From DASYYE01 sp035946955 (GTDB lineage: Bacteria > Actinomycetota > Actinomycetes > Streptosporangiales > Streptosporangiaceae): a stretch of DNA of 24,043 bases. The notes below the pieces were generated by a model, which was not told the DNA's origin, searched no databases, and saw only the letters and a list, made by a program, of their open reading frames with translations. Both the position numbers and the translations under genes were made by a program. Of this stretch, positions 16,848 to 24,004 are shown one piece after another (positions within the stretch are counted from its first letter, which is position 1; each line of letters opens with the position of its first letter). The stretch spans positions 1-24,043 of the forward strand of contig DASYYE010000469.1 in NCBI GenBank assembly GCA_035946955.1, in the 5' to 3' direction.

Positions 16848-18125
16848 TCAGTGGCCGGCAGGAGCTGGGTAGGCAGGGGAGGACTGGGCCGTCTGGGACG
16901 GCGAAGCCGGGTAGACGATCTTGAAGGTGAAGCCGCTGCCCGTGGGGAACGCCTGTGCGACCGGCAACAGCTCGCCGACCTGCGCACCGGTGTCGTTGAC
17001 CTGGAACGTCCCTTCCAGCGTCTGCAGCTTCCCGTTGACCGCGGTGACGCCGGCCCGGATGCCCAGCTGGCTCATGGACGTGGCGTGCGCGAATGCGGCC
17101 TGGATCGCCAGGCCGGCGTTGTAGCCAGCGATGCTGAGGAAGCTGACCGACGAGGCTGGCTTGCCGGGTGCGAACGCCTTCAGGAACGCGTCGAGGCCGA
17201 GGCCCGAGTTCACCTTGTTGACCGCCAGGATCGGGGGGGCCGCGTAGGTGTAGGTGTAGGTCATGGTGGATGCGCCGGGGCTGGCCTCAAACGGTGCGGG
17301 GCCCTGACCGGGGAACACTGTCAGCAGGAACGGGAAGTGCATCCCGAGCGCCTTGACCTCGTTCAGGAACGCGATGTCGTTGTTGGGGTAGCCGAACTCG
17401 AGCACCGCGTCGGGGTTCTTGGCCTTGATCGACGCGAGCAGGCTGCTGTAGTCGCTCTGCGTGGTGGGCACGCCCTGGTAGTAGACCGGCGTCACCCCGC
17501 CAGCGGCGAGGAACCCCTTGACCGCGGCGGCCTGGGCGGCGTCGAAGTCGTTCTGGCCGTAGAGGATCGCGACCCGCTTGGCCTTGAGGTGCAGCAGGAG
17601 CGCACCCAGCGGCTTGGGCCACACGGCCGAGACCGGCAGGGAGGTGAGCACCACGTACGGGTTCGGCCCGCTGCTGAAGAACGACGTCCCGGACCCGGTC
17701 ACGTCGAAGAGGAGGTGGTGCTGCTCACCGGCGATGGTGACCGCTGGTGCGGTGAGCACCGAGCCGAAGTCGGCCACCAGCACATCCGCATGGTTCTGCG
17801 TGATGAGCTGGTTGTAGAGGGTCGCCGCGGTCGTGGGGTCGCTCTGGTCGTTGTACGCGACGATCTTGACCTGCTCCTTGCGCTTGAGAGGCGCGACATA
17901 GACCCCGCCGGTCGCGTTGACGTTCTTGGCCCAAAACTGCAGCCCCTGGTACTCGGGGACCGAGACCTGGGCGAAGTTGCCCGTGCCCGCGTACAGCGTG
18001 CCCACGGTGATGGTGCCACCTGAGCTGACCGCGCTCGCGTTGCCACTGGATGCGCAACCCGCGGCGACCAGCCCGGCCGCAGCGAGCGAGCTCGCGAGTA
18101 GGTGAAGACGGCGACGGCTGTGCAT
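16848..18125 (-). CDS. branched-chain amino-acid-type ABC transporter substrate-binding lipoprotein (cassette 2)
   Basis: 425 residues. The signal sequence is MHSRRRLHLLASSLAAAGLV followed by AAGC, a lipobox with Cys24. The mature domain starts ITVGTLYAGTGNFAQVSVPE, then GGVYVAPLKRKEQVKIVAYNDQSDP, the type 1 periplasmic-binding fold of LivJ/K relatives. The C-terminal tail is Ser/Pro/Ala-rich. ATG at 18,125 has GGAGG 6 nt upstream. Its own promoter carries a GntR-type site (18,166-18,189), so it is probably controlled by the regulator encoded at 7,989. It differs clearly in sequence from the cassette 1 protein, so different ligands are likely; the ligand is unknown. Confidence 0.9.
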   Translation of the reverse strand: MHSRRRLHLLASSLAAAGLVAAGCASSGNASAVSSGGTITVGTLYAGTGNFAQVSVPEYQGLQFWAKNVNATGGVYVAPLKRKEQVKIVAYNDQSDPTTAATLYNQLITQNHADVLVADFGSVLTAPAVTIAGEQHHLLFDVTGSGTSFFSSGPNPYVVLTSLPVSAVWPKPLGALLLHLKAKRVAILYGQNDFDAAQAAAVKGFLAAGGVTPVYYQGVPTTQSDYSSLLASIKAKNPDAVLEFGYPNNDIAFLNEVKALGMHFPFLLTVFPGQGPAPFEASPGASTMTYTYTYAAPPILAVNKVNSGLGLDAFLKAFAPGKPASSVSFLSIAGYNAGLAIQAAFAHATSMSQLGIRAGVTAVNGKLQTLEGTFQVNDTGAQVGELLPVAQAFPTGSGFTFKIVYPASPSQTAQSSPAYPAPAGH

Positions 18126-18147
18126 GAATGCCTCCGAGAGTGTCCAC

Positions 18148-18189
18148 AGTATAGCTTAGATTTTCTGTATACACTCGATACGTTGTATC
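18148..18189 (-). promoter_or_regulatory. promoter of cassette 2 with GntR-type operator (site B)
   Basis: On the minus strand a consensus -10 TATACT lies at 18,153-18,148, followed by a short leader with GGAGG before the SBP ATG. The operator (18,166-18,189 on plus) reads TGTATACACTCG then ATACGTTGTATC and overlaps the likely -35 region, as expected for a repressor. It matches site C at 19 of 24 positions. Confidence 0.65.
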
Positions 18190-18215
18190 TGCAAGACCTA
18201 GGCCGAGGTTGCTGC

Positions 18216-19307
18216 TCAAATCGTGGGCGGGTGCTTGTGCCCGATGGCAGCGAGGAAGCGGACGGCCCTGCGGCGGGGCAGGCCTGGGATTGGGGAGGTG
18301 GCCTGCCAGTCCCGCACGTCCACCAGGCCGGGAGGCACCAGGCCGAAGCCGGTGAACCATTCTCTGATCGCCTGTTCGGGGTAGCTGGTGACGGTCGTGG
18401 TCCCGGCGTAGGCGAACCGCAACCGTGTCAGCAGGGCAGGGTCGGTGCCGGTGGCCGTGCCTGCGGAAATGACCAGGTAACTGCCAGGGGCCAGGGGGGC
18501 GGTGAGCGTAGCCACGGCGCGGCCGGCTTCTTCGGGTTCGAGGAAGTCCAGCACCGCGGCCAGCAGCAGGCAGACCGGTTCCTCGAAGCGGATGACGGCC
18601 CGGACAGTGGGGTCGGTGAGGATGGCTTTTGGGTTGCGCAGGTCGCCACCGGCGACGGCGGTGCTGCGGCCGTCGGCGAGCAAGGCTCGGGAGTGTGCCA
18701 GCACTATCGGGTCGTGGTCGAGGTAGACCGTGCGGGCCGCGGGGACGACCCCCTGGGCTAGCTGGTGCACTGCCGGCCAGGCGGGCAGGCCCGAGCCGAT
18801 GTCCAGGAACTGGGCGACGCCGCGGGCGGCGGCATAGGTCACCGCGTGGGCCACGAACGCCCTGTTGGCCCGGGCGATGCCCGCTACCTCGGGGAACTCG
18901 GCCATGACCGGGCCGGCGGCCCGCCGGTCGGCGGCCATGTGGTCCTTGCCGCCGCACCAGTAGTCATATATCCGCGCCACACTCGGCATGCCCGGCGCTG
19001 GCCTGCCGCCGGGCTCAGGCCAAGGCAGGCCGGTGGACTGGGTCAGCATGTCCTGCATCTCGGTGAGGTCGCCGGTGACCACGGTGTGGGGGTGGGTTCC
19101 AGGGCGGGCCCGGCGGGCGACGTAGCGAATGCGCCCTGCGGTCGTCTCCCGCCAGATCGCGAACTGCGGGAACTGCCACTGAATCTCGTGCAGTGTCAGC
19201 AGGGCGGCGCGGGCTCCGTTGCCCGGCGCTGAGCCTTCCATGGCAATGGTCAACTCCTCTGTGAGTGCGTGCCAGCGGGCACGTGCAGCCACCCCCCCCA
19301 CGGGCAC
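18216..19307 (-). CDS. SAV2177/DUF574-type SAM-dependent methyltransferase with extra N-terminal domain
   Basis: About 363 residues. The C-terminal part (from ~108) is the actinomycete SAV2177 family: PSVARIYDYWCGGKDHMAADR, then FPEVAGIARANRAFVAHAV, the SAM-binding FLDIGSGLPA (167-176), VYLDHDPIVLAHSRALL and PGSYLVISAG. The first ~95 residues (RWHALTEELTIAME, LHEIQWQFPQFAIWRE, RYVARRARPGTHPHTVV) look like a small domain that I know as a separate short hypothetical protein in actinomycetes, so this seems a fusion. The start is uncertain: the frame is open to 19,364, but that would include the operator. GTG at 19,307, 19,301 or 19,292 is more likely, 19,307 being almost leaderless. The substrate is unknown. 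Confidence 0.82.
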   Translation of the reverse strand: MPVGGVAARARWHALTEELTIAMEGSAPGNGARAALLTLHEIQWQFPQFAIWRETTAGRIRYVARRARPGTHPHTVVTGDLTEMQDMLTQSTGLPWPEPGGRPAPGMPSVARIYDYWCGGKDHMAADRRAAGPVMAEFPEVAGIARANRAFVAHAVTYAAARGVAQFLDIGSGLPAWPAVHQLAQGVVPAARTVYLDHDPIVLAHSRALLADGRSTAVAGGDLRNPKAILTDPTVRAVIRFEEPVCLLLAAVLDFLEPEEAGRAVATLTAPLAPGSYLVISAGTATGTDPALLTRLRFAYAGTTTVTSYPEQAIREWFTGFGLVPPGLVDVRDWQATSPIPGLPRRRAVRFLAAIGHKHPPTI

Positions 19308-19320
19308 GCCGAGGTCAGGA

Positions 19321-19360
19321 TATATACATAATCCTATGTATACAGTCACTACACTGTATC
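19321..19360 (-). promoter_or_regulatory. methyltransferase promoter with GntR-type operator (site C)
   Basis: The operator core is 19,337-19,360 (plus: TGTATACAGTCA then CTACACTGTATC). It contains a perfect inverted repeat ATACAGT-n6-ACTGTAT (19,340-19,359). On the minus strand TATATA at 19,326-19,321 is a good -10, with GTGACT 17 nt upstream inside the operator. Transcription would begin only a few bases before GTG 19,307. Confidence 0.6.
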
Positions 19361-19566
19361 GCAAGCGACTTTAGGCCTCTAGGCTTGCCACGACGGTGCC
19401 AGTCCTCACAGCGGTTACCCGGGGAACACGGGGCAGGTGCCGCCGCAGCCCTCGGCGGGCGCCGCAGCCGGGCAACCGTCCGCACGCCAGTGGCCGAGGA
19501 CAAGCCAGGCTGGTGTCACGGATGACCGGATGGTGGTCGGTCGCCTGTCCCGTGGGCGAAAGTCAC

Positions 19567-19599
19567 TCTGAGCTCTTGGTGCTCAACTATGGAAGCCAT
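19567..19599 (-). pseudogene. relic: first 11 codons of a second transporter gene (GPR1/FUN34/YaaH)
   Basis: ATG at 19,599 with GGGAGG upstream encodes MASIVEHQELR, nearly identical to the start of the intact transporter (MASIVEHSELK). The similarity then stops and no further transporter sequence follows. The upstream leader is also conserved with 6,399-6,475. It is a truncated duplicate. Confidence 0.8.
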
Positions 19600-19677
19600 G
19601 TGACCCTCCCCACATGTAGTGGCTACCCGGGCAGCATGGACGAGACGCACGTCCGCACGAAGTGACGAAGGTCCTGA

Positions 19678-19905
19678 TCAAGACCATCCGAAGGTAGGGA
19701 CCGTCACCGACGGGTACGTGCAGGCGGGGTCTTCGCCGAGTGGGTCACCGCTGGCGGCGAACGCGCGGGCGCGTGACCCGCCACAGAGGTCGGCGTACTC
19801 GCATCGGCCGCAGCGGCCGGTGAACCGTGCGGCGCGGATCGCCTGGAGCAGGGGGTCGTCCCGGTAGATCTCGCTCAGCGGCTTGTCGCGGACACTGCCG
19901 AGCGC
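19678..19905 (-). pseudogene. relic: C-terminal 75 codons of a second radical SAM/SPASM gene
   Basis: The minus strand encodes a SPASM tail including CGRCEYADLCGGSRARA and DPACTYP, with 63 of 74 residues identical to residues 300-373 of the intact protein at 6,476. The stop lies at the same place. Upstream of 19,905 the similarity ends abruptly; the open frame continues only as low-complexity sequence with no radical SAM domain. The substitutions leave all four SPASM Cys intact, so the copy probably diverged under selection before it was truncated. Confidence 0.85.
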
Positions 19906-19907
19906 TC

Positions 19908-20153
19908 CGCCGCCGCTGGCATGAGCTGTGGCAGGGCCTGGAGAGTACGCTGCCACGGGCGGAGTGGGTACGGCTGCAGCACGCGTTCGCGGTCCCGGCC
20001 CTGCGCTCCTACGGCCGGCGCCAGCTCGCCCAGTGGTGGGAACAGGACCGGTCACAGGCGCACCTGGCGTTCCTCAGCGGGCTCGGCGGAGCAACAGCAG
20101 TGGCCTGGGGCTGCGCTGTCACGGCGTGTGCTCCTGCGCGCCATCCGCGCTGA
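19908..20153 (+). pseudogene. orphan coding fragment of an unrecognised protein
   Basis: The plus frame reads RRRWHELWQGLESTLPRAEW, VRLQHAFAVPALRSYGRRQL, AQWWEQDRSQAHLAFLSGLG, GATAVAWGCAVTACAPARHP before a stop. It is Trp-rich with a hydrophobic end, and its codon third positions are strongly GC, so it looks like real coding sequence. No start codon with a ribosome-binding site exists near its beginning, which coincides with the breakpoint of the radical SAM relic, and its 3' end overlaps the kinase gene by 35 bp. I take it as a gene fragment left by a rearrangement. Family unknown. Confidence 0.35.
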
Positions 20154-21177
20154 AAGTGACCTCGACTGCCGTCCCCTGGCCCGGTGCGGTCCTCACCGTC
20201 AGCCGGCCGCCTCGCAGCGCCGCTCGTTCGCGCATGCCAAGCAGGCCCAGGTGCCCGCCGCCTGGCCGCTGGTCAAGGCCGGCAAGGTCAAAGCCGCGCC
20301 CGTGGTCGGCTACGCACAGGCTCATCGCGCCATTGGCGAAGGTGAGCCTCAGCTCCAGGCGGCTGGTGCCCGCGTGGCGGACCACGTTGGTGACAGCCTC
20401 CTGGGCGATCCGGAAAGCGGCGAGTTCGGTGTCTGGCGGCAGCCGCACCTCGGTCCCGGTGACGTGCAGCTCTGCGTCCACCTCATCCGATTCCCCGATA
20501 CTGGCGAGCAGCCCTCGCAACGCGGCGACGAGCCCAAGCTGTTCGAGCGCGGGTGGCCGCAGGCCCGCCACGACAGCACGAAGCCGGGCCGCGACGTCCA
20601 GAGTCTGCTGACGCGCCCCACCGAGCCCGCCCACCAGGGCGGCGCCTGCCCCCGGCGTGCCCTCCAGGCGCTCCAGGGAGCGGGCGAGTGCGACCAGGAG
20701 CTGGAGCGGCTCATCGTGCAGTCCCCGCGCTATCCGTTTCCGCTCGTCCTCCTGGGCTTGGAGCAGGAGTCCGGCGAAACGGCGCGCACGGGCGCGCTCC
20801 CGGCCCTCGGAGTCGATGTGGTAGCCCACGAAGACGGCCACCGCCATGACGAGTGCCAGCTCGATCAGGTCATTGGCCACGTGGCCCCGGTCATGCGGCA
20901 GCAGCAGGTCCGGCAGCCACAGCAGGGCACCCCACGCGGCAGTCGCGACCGAGCCCGCCAGCCCGTAGCGCAGCGCGGCATAGCTGACGGGCGCGAGCAG
21001 CAACGCGACCGGGATCCCGGCCGGGACCGTGAGGGGTGGTGAGGCCCAGTCCACGACCAGGTGCGCGGCGGCAAGCCCCACGACCACGGCCTGCACCGCC
21101 CAGAACGGGGCCTCTCGCAGCGGCGGCCGGAGCACCGCGTGTGCCACGGCTGCCCACCGGCCGGCCCTGGCACTCAT
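20119..21177 (-). CDS. membrane sensor histidine kinase (NarX/DegS-like, HisKA_3)
   Basis: 352 residues. The N-terminal part has about four hydrophobic segments (AVQAVVVGLAAAHLVV, VALLLAPVSYAALRYG, VATAAWGALLWLPDLLL, LIELALVMAVAVFVGYHI) and no extracytoplasmic domain of size, so it probably senses within or at the membrane. A short coiled linker leads to the HisKA_3 helix with His154 in RIARGLHDEPLQLL. The HATPase_c domain follows, with AFRIAQEAVTNVVRHAG as N-box, VADHGRGFD as G1 and GHLGLLGMRERAA. ATG at 21,177 overlaps the stop of the response-regulator gene by 4 nt (ATGA), so the order is regulator then kinase. The signal is unknown. Confidence 0.92.
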   Translation of the reverse strand: MSARAGRWAAVAHAVLRPPLREAPFWAVQAVVVGLAAAHLVVDWASPPLTVPAGIPVALLLAPVSYAALRYGLAGSVATAAWGALLWLPDLLLPHDRGHVANDLIELALVMAVAVFVGYHIDSEGRERARARRFAGLLLQAQEDERKRIARGLHDEPLQLLVALARSLERLEGTPGAGAALVGGLGGARQQTLDVAARLRAVVAGLRPPALEQLGLVAALRGLLASIGESDEVDAELHVTGTEVRLPPDTELAAFRIAQEAVTNVVRHAGTSRLELRLTFANGAMSLCVADHGRGFDLAGLDQRPGGGHLGLLGMRERAALRGGRLTVRTAPGQGTAVEVTFSADGAQEHTP

Positions 21178-21872
21178 TCCGGCCGTCTGCGAACGGCTGG
21201 GCCGGCGAGGTGGTGGCTTATCGCGTACAAGGCCACCTCGGTCCGCGAGGACAGGCCGAGCTTGCCAAGCACGCTGGAGACATGGCCCTCGACGGTGCGC
21301 AGGCCGAGCCCCAGCTCGCTGGCGATCTGCTTGTTCGGCAAGCCCTGGGCCACCAGGCGCAGGACATCGGTCTCACGTGCGGTCAGGGCCGGTGCCGCCG
21401 AGGCGGGGCCTGGCCGCCACCGCCTGGTCAGCCGCTGGGAGACCGCCGCGTCGAGGACCAGGGCGCCGCCCGCGGCAGTGCGGACGGCGTCGCACAGCTC
21501 CCTGGCGCTCGAAGTCTTGAGCAGGTAGCCAGCGACTCCGGCCTCAAGTGCGCTGATCACGTAGGCGTAGTCGTCATAGGCGCTGAGAATGAGGACGCGC
21601 GTGTGCGGGATCTCCTCTGCCACGACCCGCGCCAGCGAGATCCCGTTCATGCCTGGCAGCTCCACGTCCACGAGCGCGACATCGGGACGCAGGCCCCGCA
21701 AGAGGTCCAGGGCCTCTTCCGCCGACCCTGCCTGGCCGACCACCGTGAGGCCGGGGTCGCGGCCGAGCAGCTCCGCGGTGCCTTCCCGGACCAGGCCGTG
21801 GTCTTCCACCACCGCGACCCGCAGTGGCCGCTGTCCGGGCGCTGCGGCAGGGGAGCGGTCCTCACTCACCAT
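21174..21872 (-). CDS. NarL/LuxR-family response regulator (second pair)
   Basis: 232 residues. The receiver domain begins LRVAVVEDHGLVREG, with acidic Glu23/Asp24, phospho-acceptor Asp69 in VALVDVELPGMNG, and Lys in GYLLKTSSARE. The C-terminal LuxR helix-turn-helix is LTARETDVLRLVAQGLPNKQ through RTVEGHVSSVLGKLGLSSRT. ATG at 21,872 (or GTG at 21,869) has no evident ribosome-binding site. Divergent from it on the other side are the small membrane protein and the polyferredoxin, which makes these plausible targets. Confidence 0.92.
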   Translation of the reverse strand: MVSEDRSPAAAPGQRPLRVAVVEDHGLVREGTAELLGRDPGLTVVGQAGSAEEALDLLRGLRPDVALVDVELPGMNGISLARVVAEEIPHTRVLILSAYDDYAYVISALEAGVAGYLLKTSSARELCDAVRTAAGGALVLDAAVSQRLTRRWRPGPASAAPALTARETDVLRLVAQGLPNKQIASELGLGLRTVEGHVSSVLGKLGLSSRTEVALYAISHHLAGPAVRRRPE

Positions 21873-22051
21873 GTCACAAAGGCTAGTGCCCAGCGGGGGT
21901 GCTGCCCCTGGCCTGGCAAGCGGATGTACCGGCTTGGGGGCGTGTTTTCACCTGTGCCGGCTCCGCGGGAATCGCGGGGCCCGGGCACGTGGTCTCGCCG
22001 TTCCGCGCCCCCGGCACACACGCCCACACTGGTCTCGTGGGAGCCGGGAAA

Positions 22052-22360
22052 ATGCTGCTCGAGGTTTGGGCCAGTGCTGTGGTGGCATCGCTCGTGGTCC
22101 TCGTGTTGTTCGCGGGCTTCGCTACAGGGGTGGCCGTCGCGACAGTGGCACGCTCGCGGCGCCGGGCCAAACGTGCGCGGGACGATCTGAGAGAGCTGGC
22201 GCGCTGGTGCCCGGTGGGCGAACTGGCTGACATCGACGAAGCGCTGGAGGAGGTGCTGGCGCAGGAAGACAGCGGCCACCGCTGGCCCATCCCCGTGGAA
22301 TTACGCACCCAAGACCCGTTGAAATTACGGGAAAAACGGCCCGTGCGATTACGGACTTAG
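22052..22360 (+). CDS. small single-TM protein with a repetitive basic tail
   Basis: 102 residues from ATG at 22,052 (GGGA about 10 nt upstream; GTG at 22,037 is an alternative). One TM helix spans about residues 7-29 (ASAVVASLVVLVLFAGFATG), then a basic stretch RSRRRAKRARDD. A short helical acidic segment (VGELADIDEALEEVLAQED) follows. The C-terminus is a repeat ELRTQDPL / KLREKRPV / RLRT with three TTA leucine codons in 17 codons, rare for this composition. It lies 40 bp upstream of the polyferredoxin gene and is probably co-transcribed. I recognise no family. The 3' end overlaps a repeat array and a DosR-like box. Confidence 0.6.
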   Translation: MLLEVWASAVVASLVVLVLFAGFATGVAVATVARSRRRAKRARDDLRELARWCPVGELADIDEALEEVLAQEDSGHRWPIPVELRTQDPLKLREKRPVRLRT

Positions 22361-22369
22361 GTCCCTGGC
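22298..22369 (+). repeat. three degenerate 24-bp direct repeats around ATTACG
   Basis: ATTACG occurs at 22,300, 22,324 and 22,348, exactly 24 bp apart, each preceded by CCGT 3-4 nt earlier (CCGTggaATTACG, CCGTtgaaATTACGG, CCGTgcgATTACGG). CCGT and ACGG form small inverted repeats around an AT-rich centre. The array ends 32 bp before the polyferredoxin ATG. It is at once the coding tail of the small membrane protein and a possible cluster of regulator sites. Confidence 0.7.
22352..22365 (+). promoter_or_regulatory. DosR/DevR-like palindrome before the polyferredoxin gene
   Basis: CGGACTTAGGTCCC matches 12 of 14 positions of the DosR-box core GGGACTWWAGTCCC. It overlaps the stop of the small ORF and lies 35 bp upstream of ATG 22,401. 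It could be bound by either NarL-type regulator of the window or by a DosR homologue elsewhere. Assigned by eye only. Confidence 0.45.
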
Positions 22370-22400
22370 ACGCCGTCGGCGCTTGGGCGATGGTCGCGTC

Positions 22401-23990
22401 ATGACAGTCCCAGACGCTCCTGCCCGCACGGGCCTGACCGAGACCGCCGGTCTGGTCAGCCCGCCCCCGACGCGCGACCCCGTGCCGATCGCGCTCCGGC
22501 TCCGGCAGCCGTGCCGCGACGGTGCCGACGAGCGATTCGGACCCTCGGACCCGCCCCGCGGATGGGACGTGACCCGCCACCCGCGGATCGCCCGTCTCGT
22601 GGCTGACCGGCGTTTCCAGTTCCTGCTCATCGTGCCGAACCAGGTCGTCTTCTGGACCGTGATCTTCGTCGGGATACTGGGCACCGCCATTCCCTCGCTC
22701 AACTTCGGTGCCGCCATCACCTGGTACGTGTGGTTCTGCCTGGTCTTCGTGATGATGGTGGTGGCCGGACGGGCATGGTGCGCCATGTGCCCCTTCGGCG
22801 GCTTCGCCGAGTGGGTACAGCGCCGTACGTTCTGGCGCCGCACGCAGAAGGCGCTGGGGCTCGGCCGGAAGTTCCCCGAGCCGCTGGCGCGCTACGGCTT
22901 CGTGCTGCCCGTGGCCACGTTCCTCCTGCTCACCTGGATCGAAGAGTTCTTCAACATCGCGGGCCCGGGCAACCCGGCCGACACGAGCTGGATGGTCGTC
23001 GGCATCGTCGGGTCCGCACTGGCCTTCTTCCTGGTCTTCGAGCGGCGGACGTTCTGCCGCTACATCTGCCCGCTGACCACGCTCATCGGGACCGTCGGGT
23101 CCATGGGGACGGCCGCCGGGTTCCGTACCAGGGACCGCGACATCTGCCTCACCTGCAAGACCAAGGACTGCATGAGGGGCGGCGAGAACGGGTTCGGCTG
23201 CCCCTGGTACACTTGGCCGGGCAGTGCCGACTCCAACCTGTACTGCGGGCTGTGCTCGGAGTGCTACAAGGGCTGCCCGGAAGGCAACATCGGCCTGTTC
23301 CTGCAGAAGCCGCTCACCTCGGTGACCGCTCCCAAGCGCCGCCGCGCCGACGTGGCCTGGGGCATCGCTCTGCTCTTCGGCCTGGTCCTCTACCAGCAGT
23401 TCAACGCCCTCGGCCCGTACGCGAGCCTCGAAGGCCGGCTGGACTCCTGGCTGCACTTCCCGCACTACCCCAACCCCGTCGCCTACCTGGGTCTCATCGT
23501 GGTGTTCGGCTTGGTGGTCGCGGGCGTGGCATGGCTGACCGCGACGACGTTCGCCCAGCCCGGCCGGGAGTTCGGCAGCGGCGGCGGGTTCCAGGACAAG
23601 ACTTCGCGGTTCCGTGCCTACTTCCTGCCCATGGCCTACGGGCTGATCCCGGTGGTCGGCGCGGACTACTTCGCCCGCCAGCTACCGAAGTTCTTCCAGC
23701 ACGCGCCCATGGTCATCCCGTCCGTCCAGCGGATGTTCGGGTCCACGACCACCGGTTCCCCGGTCTTTACGCGGCCGATCCTCCCCGACCCGCGCATCAT
23801 CGCCGTCCAAGTTGGTGTGATCGCGCTGGGCACGCTGGGCGCGCTGTGGGCGACCTGGCGAATCACCAACCGCGAGCTGGTACCGGTGAGCCGGGGGACG
23901 GCCGGCCTGCGGATGGTGACCCTTGGCTTCGTGGCGGCCTGCGGCGTGGCCACGGCCGTGCTCTATGTCCTGATGAACGCGGCGGACTGA
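22401..23990 (+). CDS. membrane polyferredoxin, 4Fe-4S (NapH/NosR/CcoG-like)
   Basis: 529 residues. After a ~65-residue hydrophilic N-terminus come four TM segments carrying the paired motifs AWCAMCPFGG and FCRYICPLTTLIG (CxxxCP), as in NapH/NosR-type electron-transfer proteins. A cytoplasmic Cys-rich region follows: DICLTCKTKDCMRGG, FGCPW, YCGLCSECYKGCPEGN, enough for two [4Fe-4S] clusters. Five further hydrophobic segments complete the protein. ATG at 22,401 is chosen; TTG at 22,383 is in frame, and neither has a good ribosome-binding site. It probably moves electrons between the quinone pool or a ferredoxin and a partner encoded downstream, outside the window. Family is sure; partner and direction of electron flow are not. 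Confidence 0.88.
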   Translation: MTVPDAPARTGLTETAGLVSPPPTRDPVPIALRLRQPCRDGADERFGPSDPPRGWDVTRHPRIARLVADRRFQFLLIVPNQVVFWTVIFVGILGTAIPSLNFGAAITWYVWFCLVFVMMVVAGRAWCAMCPFGGFAEWVQRRTFWRRTQKALGLGRKFPEPLARYGFVLPVATFLLLTWIEEFFNIAGPGNPADTSWMVVGIVGSALAFFLVFERRTFCRYICPLTTLIGTVGSMGTAAGFRTRDRDICLTCKTKDCMRGGENGFGCPWYTWPGSADSNLYCGLCSECYKGCPEGNIGLFLQKPLTSVTAPKRRRADVAWGIALLFGLVLYQQFNALGPYASLEGRLDSWLHFPHYPNPVAYLGLIVVFGLVVAGVAWLTATTFAQPGREFGSGGGFQDKTSRFRAYFLPMAYGLIPVVGADYFARQLPKFFQHAPMVIPSVQRMFGSTTTGSPVFTRPILPDPRIIAVQVGVIALGTLGALWATWRITNRELVPVSRGTAGLRMVTLGFVAACGVATAVLYVLMNAAD

Positions 23991-24004
23991 CCGGAGAGAT
24001 GACG

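Noticed and set aside
19361..19566. Gene or RNA in the gap between methyltransferase promoter and relic
   Set aside because: No frame with a start signal, no tRNA fold and no strong hairpin seen; short frames are GC shadows.
22122..23465. 447-codon minus-strand open frame opposite the polyferredoxin
   Set aside because: No recognisable domain, composition typical of an antisense shadow; the plus strand has TM segments and Cys motifs.
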